DNA of 64,000 nt from Aurantimonas coralicida DSM 14790 (GTDB taxonomy: Bacteria > Pseudomonadota > Alphaproteobacteria > Rhizobiales > Rhizobiaceae). The position numbers were made by a program, and so were the translations under genes. The notes beneath the pieces were generated by a model that searched no databases, was not told the origin of the DNA, and was given only the letters and a program-made list of their open reading frames with translations. The stretch lies in NCBI RefSeq assembly GCF_000421645.1, contig NZ_ATXK01000001.1:124001-188000 (forward strand), given 5' to 3'. Positions 11,220 through 22,819 of the stretch are shown here, piece after piece; within the stretch, counting starts at the first letter, position 1, and each line of letters starts with the position of its first letter.

Positions 11220-11249
11220 AAGGCCCCGGTGCATCGCGCCGGGGCCTTT
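11220..11249 (+). terminator. Rho-independent terminator after livJ
   Basis: Stem of ten pairs: AGGCCCCGG (11221-11229) pairs with CCGGGGCCT (11239-11247), extended by A11220 and T11248. The loop is nine bases, and a short T-run (TTTG) follows. It lies 39 bases after the livJ stop and between convergent genes, so it may also act for the enoyl-CoA hydratase gene on the other strand. Confidence 0.8.
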
Positions 11250-11343
11250 GTCATTCAGGGCAATCAGCTCGACTGTCCGAGCACACTCCCGCTTCCGTGA
11301 CCTCCGCCCGCCATGGGCGGGGACGGCGACCGGTATTCCGCCT

Positions 11344-12126
11344 TCAGTCCTGCCCGTGCTTGAACACGGCGGCGCGCTTCTCGCGGAAGGCGGACATGCC
11401 CTCCTTCTGGTCGGAGCCGGAAAACAGCGCGTGGAAGGTGCGGCGCTCGTGCAGCAGCCCCTCGCGCAGCCCCACCTCGAACGACCGGTTGGTGGCTTCC
11501 TTGGCGGTGATCGTCGCGGGCTTGGAGAACTCCGCAATGGTCCGCGCGGCGGCCATCGCCTCCTCCATCAGCGAGGCGGCGGGCACCAGCCGCGACACCA
11601 GCCCCATCCGCTCGGCTTCCTCGGCCTCGACCATCCGGCCGGTGAGGATCATGTCCATGGCCTTGTACTTGCCGACGGCGCGGGTCAGGCGCTGCGAGCC
11701 ACCCATGCCGGGAATGACGCCGAGCTTGATCTCCGGCTGGCCGAACTTCGCCGTGTCGGACGCGATGATCAGGTCGCACATCATCGCCAGTTCGCAGCCG
11801 CCGCCCAGCGCGAAGCCGGACACCGCCGCGACCATCGGCGTGCGCACCCGCTCCAGCATCTCCCAGTCGGAGAACCAGTCGGCGAGCATCATCTCCATGA
11901 CCGTGCGGTCTTCCATCTCCTTGATGTCGGCACCGGCGGCGAAGGCCTTTTCCGAACCGGTGATCAGGATCGCGCCGACGCCGGGGTCGCGGTCGAGTTC
12001 GGCGGTCAGCCGGACGATCTCGCGCATGACCTCGGAATTCAGCGCATTCAGCGCCTTCGGCCGGTTCAGGGTGAGGATCGCGACGCGGCCCTCCCGGCTG
12101 GTGAGTACGACCTTGTCTTCGCTCAT
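11344..12126 (-). CDS. Enoyl-CoA hydratase/isomerase
   Basis: 260 residues, ATG at 12126 with a GAGGAGG ribosome site just upstream. Crotonase-fold enzyme that hydrates enoyl-CoA in fatty-acid or amino-acid degradation. Visible signatures: [10 protein letters not shown] near the start, [11 protein letters not shown] (oxyanion loop), [15 protein letters not shown] and [16 protein letters not shown]. The last two carry both catalytic Glu residues of classical hydratases, so it is likely a true short-chain hydratase (FadB1x/PaaF type) rather than an isomerase. It is followed on the same strand by nothing; the SDR gene upstream is its likely operon partner (101-base gap). Confidence 0.92.
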   Translation of the reverse strand: MSEDKVVLTSREGRVAILTLNRPKALNALNSEVMREIVRLTAELDRDPGVGAILITGSEKAFAAGADIKEMEDRTVMEMMLADWFSDWEMLERVRTPMVAAVSGFALGGGCELAMMCDLIIASDTAKFGQPEIKLGVIPGMGGSQRLTRAVGKYKAMDMILTGRMVEAEEAERMGLVSRLVPAASLMEEAMAAARTIAEFSKPATITAKEATNRSFEVGLREGLLHERRTFHALFSGSDQKEGMSAFREKRAAVFKHGQD

Positions 12127-12227
12127 CTGTCCTCCTCTTGCGGGGCCCTGCCCGCTCTCGGCTCTGCGACATGGGGCGACGGTCCGGGCTGCCGTCCTTG
12201 GCAACCCGGCCGCCGCGATCGCGGTCC

Positions 12228-13007
12228 TTATTTCGGGGCCATGCGGATGGCGCCGTCGAGGCGGATCGTCTCACCGTTGAGCATCGCGTTCTCGGCGATG
12301 TGGACGACCAGCCTGGCGTATTCCTCGGCGGTGCCGAGGCGCGAGGGGAACGGCACCGCGGCGGCCAGCGAGGCCTGCACCTCTTCCGGCATGCCGGCCA
12401 GCATCGGCGTCTCGAAGATGCCCGGGGCGATGGTCATCACCCGGATGCCGGTCTGCGCGAGATCGCGGGCCATCGGCAGCGTCATGCCGGCGATCGCCGC
12501 CTTGGAGGCCGAATAGGCGAGCTGGCCGATCTGGCCGTCGAAGGCAGCGACCGACGAGGTCGAGACGATCAGGCCGCGTTCGCCATCGGCGTTGAGCGGG
12601 TCGCCCTCGGACATCAGCTGCGCCACCTGCGAGGCCATGTTGAAGGAGCCGATCAGATTGACCGCGATCACCTTCTGGAACAGTGCCGGGTCATGGGCCG
12701 CGCCCCGCGAGATGGTCTTGCGGCCCGCCACGATGCCCGCGCAATTGACCAGGATGCGCGGCGTGCCGATCGCCTCGACGGCCAGCGCCAGTGCCTGCCG
12801 GACCGATTCGGAATCGGACACATCGCAGCGCACGAAGACGCCGCCGATCTCGTCCGCGACCGCCTGCCCGGCCTCCTCGTTGAGGTCCAGCACCGCGACC
12901 TTGCCCCCCTTGGCGGCCAGTGCGCGAGCCGTGCCGCGCCCGAGACCCGAGCCTGCGCCGGTCACGATCGCCGGTGTCGTCGTTCCGATATCCAAGCATT
13001 TCTCCAT
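12228..13007 (-). CDS. SDR-family 3-hydroxyacyl-CoA dehydrogenase (HSD10-like)
   Basis: 259 residues from the ATG at 13007. Short-chain dehydrogenase with the NAD-binding motif [10 protein letters not shown] (about residues 14-23), DLNEEAG after strand 2 (NAD preference), NCAGI (about 88-92), active-site Ser in [14 protein letters not shown] and the YSASK catalytic pair. The C-terminal [17 protein letters not shown] matches the type-2 3-hydroxyacyl-CoA dehydrogenase group. Next to an enoyl-CoA hydratase it would supply the following beta-oxidation step (3-hydroxyacyl-CoA to 3-ketoacyl-CoA), probably in branched-chain or fatty-acid breakdown. Divergent from the transaminase gene at 13191. Confidence 0.88.
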   Translation of the reverse strand: MEKCLDIGTTTPAIVTGAGSGLGRGTARALAAKGGKVAVLDLNEEAGQAVADEIGGVFVRCDVSDSESVRQALALAVEAIGTPRILVNCAGIVAGRKTISRGAAHDPALFQKVIAVNLIGSFNMASQVAQLMSEGDPLNADGERGLIVSTSSVAAFDGQIGQLAYSASKAAIAGMTLPMARDLAQTGIRVMTIAPGIFETPMLAGMPEEVQASLAAAVPFPSRLGTAEEYARLVVHIAENAMLNGETIRLDGAIRMAPK

Positions 13008-13190
13008 GCGTTGCGGGTCGGGACCGCGAAGATGCGGCGCCTCGCCCCTTGGGATGTGATCTATTGCCGTAGCCCCGCGCGTTCCCCGGCGAAAGCCGGA
13101 AATGATGCCGGCGCGCGATCTTTCCCCCTCGTCTTCCACCCGGCCGCGCCACGTCGTATGCACGGCAGCGATCTGTCACAGGAGTCCGGC

Positions 13191-14048
13191 ATGTCCCGTA
13201 CCGTTTACGTCAATGGCGCCTACGTTCCCGAGGAAGAGGCGACGATCTCGGTCTTCGACCGCGGCTTCCTGTTCGCCGACGGCGTCTACGAGGTCACCAC
13301 CGTCCTGTCCGGCAAGCTGGTCGATTTCGGTCCGCACATGAAGCGGCTGGCGCGCTCGCTCGGCGAACTCGACATGCCCTCGCCCGCCAGCGAGGAGGAC
13401 TTGCTGACGATCCACCGCGAGCTGGTCGCCCGCAACGGCCTCGACGAGGGGCTGATCTACATGCAGGTGACCCGCGGCGCCGCCGATCGCGACTTCCTAT
13501 TCCCGCCGAAGGACACGGCGCCGTCCCTCGTCCTGTTCACCCAGGCCATGGTTCTGCGCGACAAGCCGGCGGCGCGCACCGGCATCCGCATCGCCTCGGT
13601 GCCCGACCTGCGCTGGGCGCGCCGCGACATCAAGACGGTGCAGCTCCTCTACCCGTCCATGGCCAAGATGGAAGCCAAGTCCAAGGGCGCCGACGATGCC
13701 TGGCTGGTCGAGGACGGCGTCGTCACGGAGGGCTCGTCCAACAACGCCCATATCGTCACAGCCGACGGCACGCTGATTACCCGCGACCTGTCGCATTCGA
13801 TCCTGCACGGCATCACCCGCGCCGCGGTGCTGAAGCTGGCGGCCGACGACGGCGTCAAGGTCGAGGAGCGCAGCTTCACCCTCGAAGAGGCGAAGAACGC
13901 CAGCGAGGCCTTCGTCACCTCCGCCTCCACCTTCGTCATGCCGGTGGTGGAGATCGACGGCCAACCGGTCGGCAGCGGTGCGCCCGGACCGATCGCCAGG
14001 CGCCTGCGCGAGATCTACCTCGCCGAGGCCGACCGCACCGCCATCTGA
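13191..14048 (+). CDS. dat: D-amino-acid transaminase (class IV aminotransferase)
   Basis: 285 residues; ATG at 13191 with CAGGAG seven bases upstream. The frame is open for over 1 kb before this, but that part is a shadow of the SDR gene. PLP enzyme of fold type IV: VYVNGAYVPEEEATISVFDRG at the start, then RWARRDIKTVQLLYPSMAK (Lys of IKT is the PLP lysine) and DGVVTEGSSNNAHIV. The SSNN phosphate loop and IKT motif favour D-alanine transaminase over branched-chain aminotransferase. It makes D-Glu/D-Ala by transamination, so it may feed cell-wall synthesis. Monocistronic between SDR and glpR. Confidence 0.88.
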   Translation: MSRTVYVNGAYVPEEEATISVFDRGFLFADGVYEVTTVLSGKLVDFGPHMKRLARSLGELDMPSPASEEDLLTIHRELVARNGLDEGLIYMQVTRGAADRDFLFPPKDTAPSLVLFTQAMVLRDKPAARTGIRIASVPDLRWARRDIKTVQLLYPSMAKMEAKSKGADDAWLVEDGVVTEGSSNNAHIVTADGTLITRDLSHSILHGITRAAVLKLAADDGVKVEERSFTLEEAKNASEAFVTSASTFVMPVVEIDGQPVGSGAPGPIARRLREIYLAEADRTAI

Positions 14049-14120
14049 CGGCCTCGGGACGCCGGCCGCTCGGCACGTCGCCGGTCGGCGCCGCGACCGC
14101 CAGCGAAGCCGGTGATCGGC

Positions 14121-14154
14121 TTCGCTTTCGTTTCTTGCGCTTCGGTTTCGTTTT
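14121..14154 (+). promoter_or_regulatory. Candidate GlpR operator upstream of glpR
   Basis: A 14-base direct repeat: TTCGCTTTCGTTTC (14121-14134) and TTCGGTTTCGTTTT (14141-14154), 12 of 14 identical and 20 bases apart (about two helical turns). TTTCG repeats in tandem are the usual operator form of DeoR-type GlpR repressors. It lies 35 bases before glpR, consistent with autoregulation. Binding is inferred. Confidence 0.6.
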
Positions 14155-14188
14155 GCCCATGATCGCTCCGTCACGGGAGGAGTGAACC

Positions 14189-14977
14189 ATGCTGTCGGAC
14201 CGACAGACACAGATACTCGAAAGTGCCAAGCGCAGCGGCCGCGTCTCGGTGGAGGAACTGGCGGCCCGCTACGACGTGTCGGTCCAGACCATCCGTAAGG
14301 ACCTGAACGACCTTTGCGATCAGCGGCTTCTGGCCCGCGTCCATGGCGGCGCGGTGCTGTCTTCCGGCGTCGAGAATGTCGGCTACGACGCCCGCCGCAC
14401 CATCGCGGCGGACGAGAAGGGCGCGATCGGCCGGGCGGTTGCCGATCTCGTGCCGGACCGCGCCTCGCTCTTCGTCAATATCGGCACCACGACCGAGGCC
14501 GTCGCCCGCGCGCTGCTGCGCCATGCCGGGCTGATGGTCATCACCAACAACATCAACGTCGCCACCGTCATGCGGCCCTATCCGGAGATCGAGGTGGTGA
14601 TCGCCGGCGGCGTCGTGCGCCGCTCCGATGGCGGCATCGTCGGCGAGGCGGCGGTGGATTTCATCCGCCAGTTCCGGGTGGATTTCGCCGTCATCGGCGT
14701 CTCGGCCATCGATCCCGACGGCTCGCTCCTGGATTTCGACTATCGCGAGGTGCGCGTCGCCCAGGCGATCATCTCCAATGCGCGCCACGTCATCCTGGCG
14801 GCAGATTCGTCCAAGTTCGAGCGCAGCGCGCCGGTGCGGATCGGCCATCTCGACCAGGTCCACACCTTCGTCACCGACGTCGCGCCCGACGGAATCCGGC
14901 AGATCTGCCAGGAGCGCGAGGTCCGTCTGATCGAGGCCGGCCGGCGCGATGCGACCAAAGCCGACGCCGCCGAGTAG
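14189..14977 (+). CDS. glpR: Glycerol-3-phosphate regulon repressor, DeoR family
   Basis: 262 residues, ATG at 14189 with a GGGAGGAG site. N-terminal winged helix (SVEELAARYDVSVQTIRKDLNDL, the DeoR signature, about residues 18-40), then a sugar-phosphate-sensing DeoR C-terminal domain with SLFVNIGTTTEAVARAL, NNINVA, EIEVVIAGGVVRRSDGG and AADSSKFERSAP. In the family, glycerol 3-phosphate releases the repressor from DNA. It sits directly in front of glpD and the GlpSTPQUV transporter, and TTTCG repeats flank it on both sides, so it very likely controls the whole locus and itself. The downstream operator begins right after its stop codon. Confidence 0.93.
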   Translation: MLSDRQTQILESAKRSGRVSVEELAARYDVSVQTIRKDLNDLCDQRLLARVHGGAVLSSGVENVGYDARRTIAADEKGAIGRAVADLVPDRASLFVNIGTTTEAVARALLRHAGLMVITNNINVATVMRPYPEIEVVIAGGVVRRSDGGIVGEAAVDFIRQFRVDFAVIGVSAIDPDGSLLDFDYREVRVAQAIISNARHVILAADSSKFERSAPVRIGHLDQVHTFVTDVAPDGIRQICQEREVRLIEAGRRDATKADAAE

Positions 14978-15008
14978 TTTTCGTTTGACGTTCGGTTTGG
15001 TTTCGTAA
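14978..15008 (+). promoter_or_regulatory. Candidate GlpR operator upstream of glpD
   Basis: Three TTCG-containing units in exact 11-base steps: TTTCGTTTGAC (14979-14989), GTTCGGTTTGG (14990-15000) and TTTCGTAATAG (15001-15011). They begin one base after the glpR stop and end about 60 bases before glpD. They share the TTTCGTTT and TTCGGTTT words with the site before glpR. The spacing of one helical turn fits cooperative binding of a DeoR-type repressor. Confidence 0.65.
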
Positions 15009-15059
15009 TAGCCTCCTCACATTCGCAATCGCAACCTCAAATGTTGCGGTGCGAAGCCT

Positions 15060-15074
15060 GGGGAGGCTCTTCTG
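15060..15074 (+). promoter_or_regulatory. Ribosome site and CTG start codon of glpD
   Basis: GGGGAGG (15060-15066) lies five bases before CTG at 15072, the only start-like codon between the in-frame stops at 15006/15009 and the FAD-binding motif. No ATG, GTG or TTG exists in frame there. An ATT at 15021 is the only other candidate, and it has no ribosome site. Confidence 0.65.
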
Positions 15075-16571
15075 GATTACGACGTTTTCATCATCGGTGG
15101 TGGAATCAACGGCTGCGGCATCGCCCGCGACGCCGTCGGCCGCGGCTACCGTGTCGGGCTCGCCGAGATGAACGATCTCGCCTCCGGCACGTCCTCCTGG
15201 TCGACCAAGCTGGTGCATGGCGGCCTGCGCTATCTCGAACACTACGAATTCAGCCTCGTGCGCCACGCCCTGATGGAGCGCGAGGTGCTGTGGAGCATCG
15301 CGCCGCACATCATCCGGCCGCTGCGCTTCGTCCTGCCCCACCATGACGGCCTGCGCCCGGCCTGGCTCCTGCGCCTCGGCCTGTTCCTCTACGACCATAT
15401 CGGCGGCCGGCGGAAGCTGAAGGCGACGACCACCGTCGATCTCGACGGGCCGCTGGGCGCGCCGTTGAAGGACGATTTCCAGAAGGGCTTCGAATATTCC
15501 GACGCCCGCGTCGACGACGCCCGCCTCGTGGTCCTCAACGCCCGCGATGCGGCGGCGCGCGGCGCCGACATCATGGTCCGCACCAAGGTGACCGAGGCGC
15601 GGCGCGAGAAGGACGGCTGGGTCATCGCCCTCCACGACCAGGAGACCGGCGCGGTCCGCTCCGTCACCGCGCGTTTCCTGGTCAATGTCGGCGGCCCCTG
15701 GGTCGACGCCATCATCCAGAATGCCATGGGCCGCAACGGCGCCAACCACATCCGCCTCGTCCAGGGCTCGCACATCGTCACCCGCAAGCTCTACGACCAC
15801 GACCGCGCCTACATCTTCCAGAATGCCGACGGGCGGATCATCTTCACCATCCCCTACGAGGACGACTTCACCCTCGTCGGCACCACCGACCAGGACTATG
15901 AAGGCGACCCGTCGCAGGTGGCGATCAGCCAGGGCGAGATCGACTATCTCCTGTCGGCCGCCAGCGAGTATTTCGCCAGGCCTGTCGTCGCCGAGGACAT
16001 CGTCTGGACCTATTCCGGCGTGCGCCCGCTCTTCGACGATGGCGCCTCGAAGGCGCAGGAGGCCACCCGCGACTACGTGCTGAAGGTCGAGGGCGAGAAT
16101 GGCGAGGCGCCGGTCCTCAACTGCTTCGGCGGCAAGATCACCACCTACCGCGTCCTGTCGGAAGAAGTGCTCGGCAAGATCGCCCATCATCTCGGCGCCA
16201 AGGGCAGGAGCTGGACCGGCGACGAGCCGCTGCCGGGCGGCGACTTCGCCGTCGACGGCGTCGGCGCGCTGGAAGCCGCACTGCGCCAGGCGGCGCCCGA
16301 ACTCGACGCGGCGACGATCCACCGGCTCGTCCGCTCCTACGGCACCGACGCGGCGAGATTTGCCAGGACCGGTGCACTCGGCCGGGATTTCGGGCACGGT
16401 CTCTACCAGGCCGAGATCGACTGGCTGATCGCGGAGGAATGGGCTCGCACGGCAGAGGATATCCTGTGGCGCCGCACCAAGCTCGGCCTGCGCTTCAGGG
16501 CCGACGAGACGGACGCACTGGCGCAATATGTGACGCAGCGACAGAATGAACGGAGGACGGCCGCCGAATAG
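15072..16571 (+). CDS. glpD: Aerobic glycerol-3-phosphate dehydrogenase
   Basis: 499 residues from a proposed CTG start. FAD enzyme at the inner membrane that oxidises glycerol 3-phosphate to dihydroxyacetone phosphate and passes electrons to quinone. The N-terminus DYDVFIIGGGINGCGIARDA holds the GxGxxG dinucleotide motif, followed by ASGTSSWSTKLVHGGLRYLEHYEF; later VNVGGPWVD, TDQDYEGDP, VWTYSGVRPLFDDG and NCFGGKITTYR are GlpD signatures. The first ATG in frame (15168) would delete the FAD loop, so it cannot be the start. Total length matches the family. First gene of glpDSTPQUV, behind a strong TTTCG repeat operator. Confidence 0.93.
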   Translation: MDYDVFIIGGGINGCGIARDAVGRGYRVGLAEMNDLASGTSSWSTKLVHGGLRYLEHYEFSLVRHALMEREVLWSIAPHIIRPLRFVLPHHDGLRPAWLLRLGLFLYDHIGGRRKLKATTTVDLDGPLGAPLKDDFQKGFEYSDARVDDARLVVLNARDAAARGADIMVRTKVTEARREKDGWVIALHDQETGAVRSVTARFLVNVGGPWVDAIIQNAMGRNGANHIRLVQGSHIVTRKLYDHDRAYIFQNADGRIIFTIPYEDDFTLVGTTDQDYEGDPSQVAISQGEIDYLLSAASEYFARPVVAEDIVWTYSGVRPLFDDGASKAQEATRDYVLKVEGENGEAPVLNCFGGKITTYRVLSEEVLGKIAHHLGAKGRSWTGDEPLPGGDFAVDGVGALEAALRQAAPELDAATIHRLVRSYGTDAARFARTGALGRDFGHGLYQAEIDWLIAEEWARTAEDILWRRTKLGLRFRADETDALAQYVTQRQNERRTAAE

Positions 16572-16595
16572 AACCGGCGCGTCTGGGAGGACACA

Positions 16596-17678
16596 TTGCT
16601 CGAATTGCAGAACGTCAGCCGCAGCGTCGGCGGCGAAAAGCACATCATAGACGTCTCGCTGACCCTCGACCGCGGCTCGCTCAACGTGCTGCTCGGGCCG
16701 ACGCTGGCCGGCAAGACCAGCCTGATGCGGCTGATGGCCGGCCTCGACGCGCCGACGTCGGGCCACGTCGTCATGGACGGCAAGGACGTGACCGGCGTGC
16801 CCGTGCGCAAGCGCAACGTGGCCATGGTCTACCAGCAGTTCATCAACTACCCGACCCTGACGGTCTACGAGAACATCGCCTCGCCGATGCGCATCGCTGG
16901 CAAGTCGGCGGCCGAGATCGAGGCCGCCGTCCAGAAGGCCGCGGCGCTGATGAAGCTGACGCCCTTCCTCGACCGCACGCCGCTCAACCTCTCCGGCGGC
17001 CAGCAGCAGCGCACGGCGCTCGCCCGCGCCCTCGTCAAGAACGCCGAACTGGTGCTGCTCGACGAGCCGCTGGCCAATCTCGACTACAAGCTGCGCGAGG
17101 AACTGCGCGAGGAACTGCCGAAGATCTTCGCCGAGACCGGCGCGATCTTCGTCTATGCAACCACCGAGCCCCACGAGGCGCTGCTTCTGGGCGGGCGCAC
17201 CGCGACCCTGTCCAAGGGCCGTGTCACCCAGTTCGGCGAGACGCCAGACGTCTATCGCCAGCCCCATGACCTCCTGACCGCGCGCACCTTCTCCGATCCG
17301 CCGCTCAACGTCATGGCCTTCACCAAGGCCGGCAGCCGCTTCACCTCGCCCAACGGCGTCGTCTTCGAGGCCGCGCCGAGCCAGGCAGCCCTGCCGGACG
17401 GCCGCTATCTCAGCGGCATCCGGCCCCATCACCTCACCGTCGAGACCGGCGACACCACCGGCACCGTCTTTCCGGCGGTGATCAGCCTGACCGAGGTCAC
17501 CGGGTCGGAGACCTACATCCACGCCGAGGTCGGCGAGGACCGGATCATCGCCCTCGTCCACGGCGTGCGCCGCCACGAGACCGGCGAGACCATCCGCCTG
17601 TCCTTCGATCCCGCCAGCCTTCTCGTCTTCGACGAAGCGGGCAACGCCGTCGCGGCGCCCGCCCGACACGCGGCCTGA
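16596..17678 (+). CDS. glpS: Glycerol ABC transporter ATPase GlpS
   Basis: 360 residues from a TTG start at 16596 preceded by GGGAGGA. One of two non-identical ATPases of the rhizobial glycerol importer GlpSTPQUV. Walker A is GPTLAGKTS (about 31-39), signature LSGGQQQRTALARAL, Walker B VLLLDEPLANLD; the switch position reads YATTEPHEAL, i.e. Thr-Glu where other sugar importers have His-Asp. The C-terminal third (from about residue 235) is the TOBE-type MalK-like regulatory domain. Sits between glpD and glpT, 10 bases before the latter. Confidence 0.9.
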   Translation: MLELQNVSRSVGGEKHIIDVSLTLDRGSLNVLLGPTLAGKTSLMRLMAGLDAPTSGHVVMDGKDVTGVPVRKRNVAMVYQQFINYPTLTVYENIASPMRIAGKSAAEIEAAVQKAAALMKLTPFLDRTPLNLSGGQQQRTALARALVKNAELVLLDEPLANLDYKLREELREELPKIFAETGAIFVYATTEPHEALLLGGRTATLSKGRVTQFGETPDVYRQPHDLLTARTFSDPPLNVMAFTKAGSRFTSPNGVVFEAAPSQAALPDGRYLSGIRPHHLTVETGDTTGTVFPAVISLTEVTGSETYIHAEVGEDRIIALVHGVRRHETGETIRLSFDPASLLVFDEAGNAVAAPARHAA

Positions 17679-17688
17679 GGAGAACGCC

Positions 17689-18771
<1,083 letters not shown>

Positions 18772-18782
18772 GGAGAACGCAC

Positions 18783-19673
18783 ATGGACAAGACCTGGAAC
18801 AACAAAGCCTGGTTCATGGTCATGCCGGTGCTGGTGCTGGTCGCCTTCTCCGCCGTGATCCCGCTGATGACCGTGGTCAATTACGCGGTGCAGGACACCT
18901 TCGGAAACAACCAGTTCTTCTGGTACGGCACCGACTGGTTCGAGGAGGTGCTGACCTCGGCGCGTTTCCACGACGCCCTCGTCCGCAACCTCGCCTTCTC
19001 GGCCATCATCCTGACCATCGAGGTGCCGCTCGGCATCCTCGTGGCGCTGGCCATGCCCCGCAAGGGGATCTGGGTGCCGGTCTGCCTCGTCCTGATGGCG
19101 CTGCCGCTGCTGATCCCCTGGAACGTCGTCGGCACGATCTGGCAGGTCTTCGCGCGCACCGACATCGGCCTGTTCGGCTACACGCTCGCCTCGCTCGGCC
19201 TCGACTACAATTACGTGCAGGACCCCTTCGACGCCTGGGTCACCGTCATCATCATGGATGTCTGGCACTGGACGAGCCTCGTCGTCCTCCTGTGCTACGC
19301 CGGCCTCGTGTCGATCCCGGACGCCTATTATCAGGCCGCCAAGATCGACGGCGCCTCGCGCTGGGCGGTGTTCCGCTTCATCCAGCTGCCCAAGATGGGC
19401 CGCGTGCTGCTGATCGCCGTGCTGCTGCGCTTCATGGACTCGTTCATGATCTACACCGAGCCCTTCGTCGTCACCGGCGGCGGACCGGGCAACGCCACGA
19501 CCTTCCTGTCCATCGACCTGGTGAAACTGGCACTGGGCCAGTTCAACCTCGGCGAGGCGGCGGCGATGAGCCTGATCTACTTCCTGATCATCCTCGCGCT
19601 GTCCTGGGTCTTCTACACCATCATGACCAATGTCGGCACCGAGCGCCCGATGAAGGGAGGCGACAATGACTGA
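18783..19673 (+). CDS. glpP: Glycerol ABC transporter permease GlpP
   Basis: 296 residues, ATG at 18783. Six-helix MalF-type permease (BPD_transp_1). The cytoplasmic EAA-type loop is YYQAAKIDGASRWAVFRFIQLP (positions about 184-205, given here as its key residues A188, D191-G192 and L204-P205), followed by VVTGGGPGNATTFLSIDL, typical of sugar importers. Together with GlpQ it forms the channel for glycerol. The stop lies 8 bases inside the start of glpQ, so the two are coupled. Confidence 0.9.
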   Translation: MDKTWNNKAWFMVMPVLVLVAFSAVIPLMTVVNYAVQDTFGNNQFFWYGTDWFEEVLTSARFHDALVRNLAFSAIILTIEVPLGILVALAMPRKGIWVPVCLVLMALPLLIPWNVVGTIWQVFARTDIGLFGYTLASLGLDYNYVQDPFDAWVTVIIMDVWHWTSLVVLLCYAGLVSIPDAYYQAAKIDGASRWAVFRFIQLPKMGRVLLIAVLLRFMDSFMIYTEPFVVTGGGPGNATTFLSIDLVKLALGQFNLGEAAAMSLIYFLIILALSWVFYTIMTNVGTERPMKGGDND

Positions 19674-20580
19674 CACCACGGCAAACCGCGACGTCGTCGA
19701 GGCCCCGGGCGCCGGCGCCGTGCCGCCGACCGGCCGCTCCGGCGAGGCGATCGCCCGGCGCAGCCGCAAGGCATCCGGCGGCTTCCGCTGGAAGGCGCTG
19801 ATCCCGATCCTCTACATCGTCTTCCTGCTGCTGCCGATCTACTGGCTCGTCAATATGAGCTTCAAGACCAATCAGGAGATCCTGAGCGGGCTGACGCTGC
19901 TGCCGGAAAACCCGACCCTGCGCAATTACACGGTCATCCTGACCGACCCGTCTTGGTACAACGGCTACATCAACTCGATCATCTATGTCGTTCTGAACAT
20001 GGTGATCTCGGTCTCGGTGGCGCTGCCGGCGGCCTACGCCTTTTCGCGCTTCCGCTTCCTGGGCGACAAGCACCTGTTCTTCTGGCTTCTGACCAACCGC
20101 ATGGCGCCGCCGGCGGTGTTCGCCCTGCCCTTCTTCCAGCTCTATTCGGCCTTCGGCCTGATCGACACGCATATCGCCGTGGCGCTCGCCCACTGCCTGT
20201 TCAACGTGCCGCTGGCGGTGTGGATCCTGGAAGGCTTCATGTCGGGCGTGCCGAAGGAGATCGACGAGACCGCCTATATCGACGGCTATTCCTTCCCGCG
20301 CTTCTTCTTCAAGATCTTCACCCCGCTGATCGCCAGCGGCATCGGAGTCGCGGCCTTCTTCTGCTTCATGTTCTCCTGGGTCGAGCTGCTCATCGCCCGC
20401 ACCCTGACGGTAACCGACGCCAAGCCGATCTCGGCGATCATGACGCGCACGGTCTCCGCCTCCGGCCTCGACTGGGGCGTCCTCGCCGCGGCCGGCGCCC
20501 TGACCATCATTCCCGGCGCGATCGTGATCTGGTTCGTGCGCAACTACATCGCCAAGGGCTTCGCCCTGGGGAGGGTGTGA
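19666..20580 (+). CDS. glpQ: Glycerol ABC transporter permease GlpQ
   Basis: 304 residues; overlaps glpP by 8 bases. MalG-type second permease. A polar N-terminus of about 40 residues precedes the first helix (ALIPILYIVFLLLPIYWLVNMSFKTN). The coupling loop reads EIDETAYIDGYSFPRFFFKI, with the conserved D-G and Pro. Five further helices and the family end RNYIAKGFALGRV are present. Partner of GlpP in the glycerol importer; 40 bases later comes glpU. Confidence 0.9.
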   Translation: MTDTTANRDVVEAPGAGAVPPTGRSGEAIARRSRKASGGFRWKALIPILYIVFLLLPIYWLVNMSFKTNQEILSGLTLLPENPTLRNYTVILTDPSWYNGYINSIIYVVLNMVISVSVALPAAYAFSRFRFLGDKHLFFWLLTNRMAPPAVFALPFFQLYSAFGLIDTHIAVALAHCLFNVPLAVWILEGFMSGVPKEIDETAYIDGYSFPRFFFKIFTPLIASGIGVAAFFCFMFSWVELLIARTLTVTDAKPISAIMTRTVSASGLDWGVLAAAGALTIIPGAIVIWFVRNYIAKGFALGRV

Positions 20581-20620
20581 TGCGCATCACCGCACCGACA
20601 GCCAAGACGGAGGCCTGCCG

Positions 20621-20905
20621 ATGATCGACCTCAGCTGGATGGCCTGGACCTGGCCGACCGCCACCTTCTTCATCGCGATCTTCGCCCTCATCGCCCTGAT
20701 GGGCGTCTGGGAGAAGGTGTCGCCCGGCGGCAATCCCCGCGTCGGCATCCTGCGCTTCGAGACCACCCGCGGCGACCGGCTGTTCGTGTCGCTGCTCGGC
20801 TCGGCCTTCATCTGCCTCGGCTGGCTGTGGGGCGTCGACCTGCCGCTCTGGTATGCCCTCGGCCTCTGCGCCGTCTTCTTCGTTCTGGTTTTCCGGCTCG
20901 TCTGA
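20621..20905 (+). CDS. glpU: GlpU-like small membrane protein (DUF2160)
   Basis: 94 residues, with hydrophobic helices at about 12-28, 53-68 and 74-93 and the family-like stretches WTWPTATFF and VGILRFETTRGDRLFVSLLG. It matches by position and size the DUF2160 protein named glpU in the Rhizobium glpDSTPQUV locus. Its exact role in glycerol uptake is not known; it may stabilise the transporter. ATG at 20621 with GGAGG-like GACGGAGG eight bases upstream. It is followed 89 bases later by the binding-protein gene. Confidence 0.85.
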   Translation: MIDLSWMAWTWPTATFFIAIFALIALMGVWEKVSPGGNPRVGILRFETTRGDRLFVSLLGSAFICLGWLWGVDLPLWYALGLCAVFFVLVFRLV

Positions 20906-20994
20906 CGGGCCGGAACCGGGCCACACCGCGTCGTCGCCGGTCGACGCGGACATGCCCATCGCTCGCACCGGCTCACACTGGGAGGACATTCGAC

Positions 20995-22737
<1,743 letters not shown>

Positions 22738-22757
22738 CCGTCTGACATCTGAGAAAC

Positions 22758-22783
22758 GAAGGCCGGGGTCAGCCCCGGCCTTC
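22758..22783 (+). terminator. Hairpin after glpV
   Basis: Perfect 11-pair stem: GAAGGCCGGGG (22758-22768) with CCCCGGCCTTC (22773-22783), loop TCAG. There is no run of T after it, so it may be a weak terminator or a 3'-end stabiliser that lowers glpK relative to the highly expressed glpV. Confidence 0.6.
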
Positions 22784-22819
22784 TGCCATCGCGAACACCA
22801 GCATCCAGAAGGGGACGGC

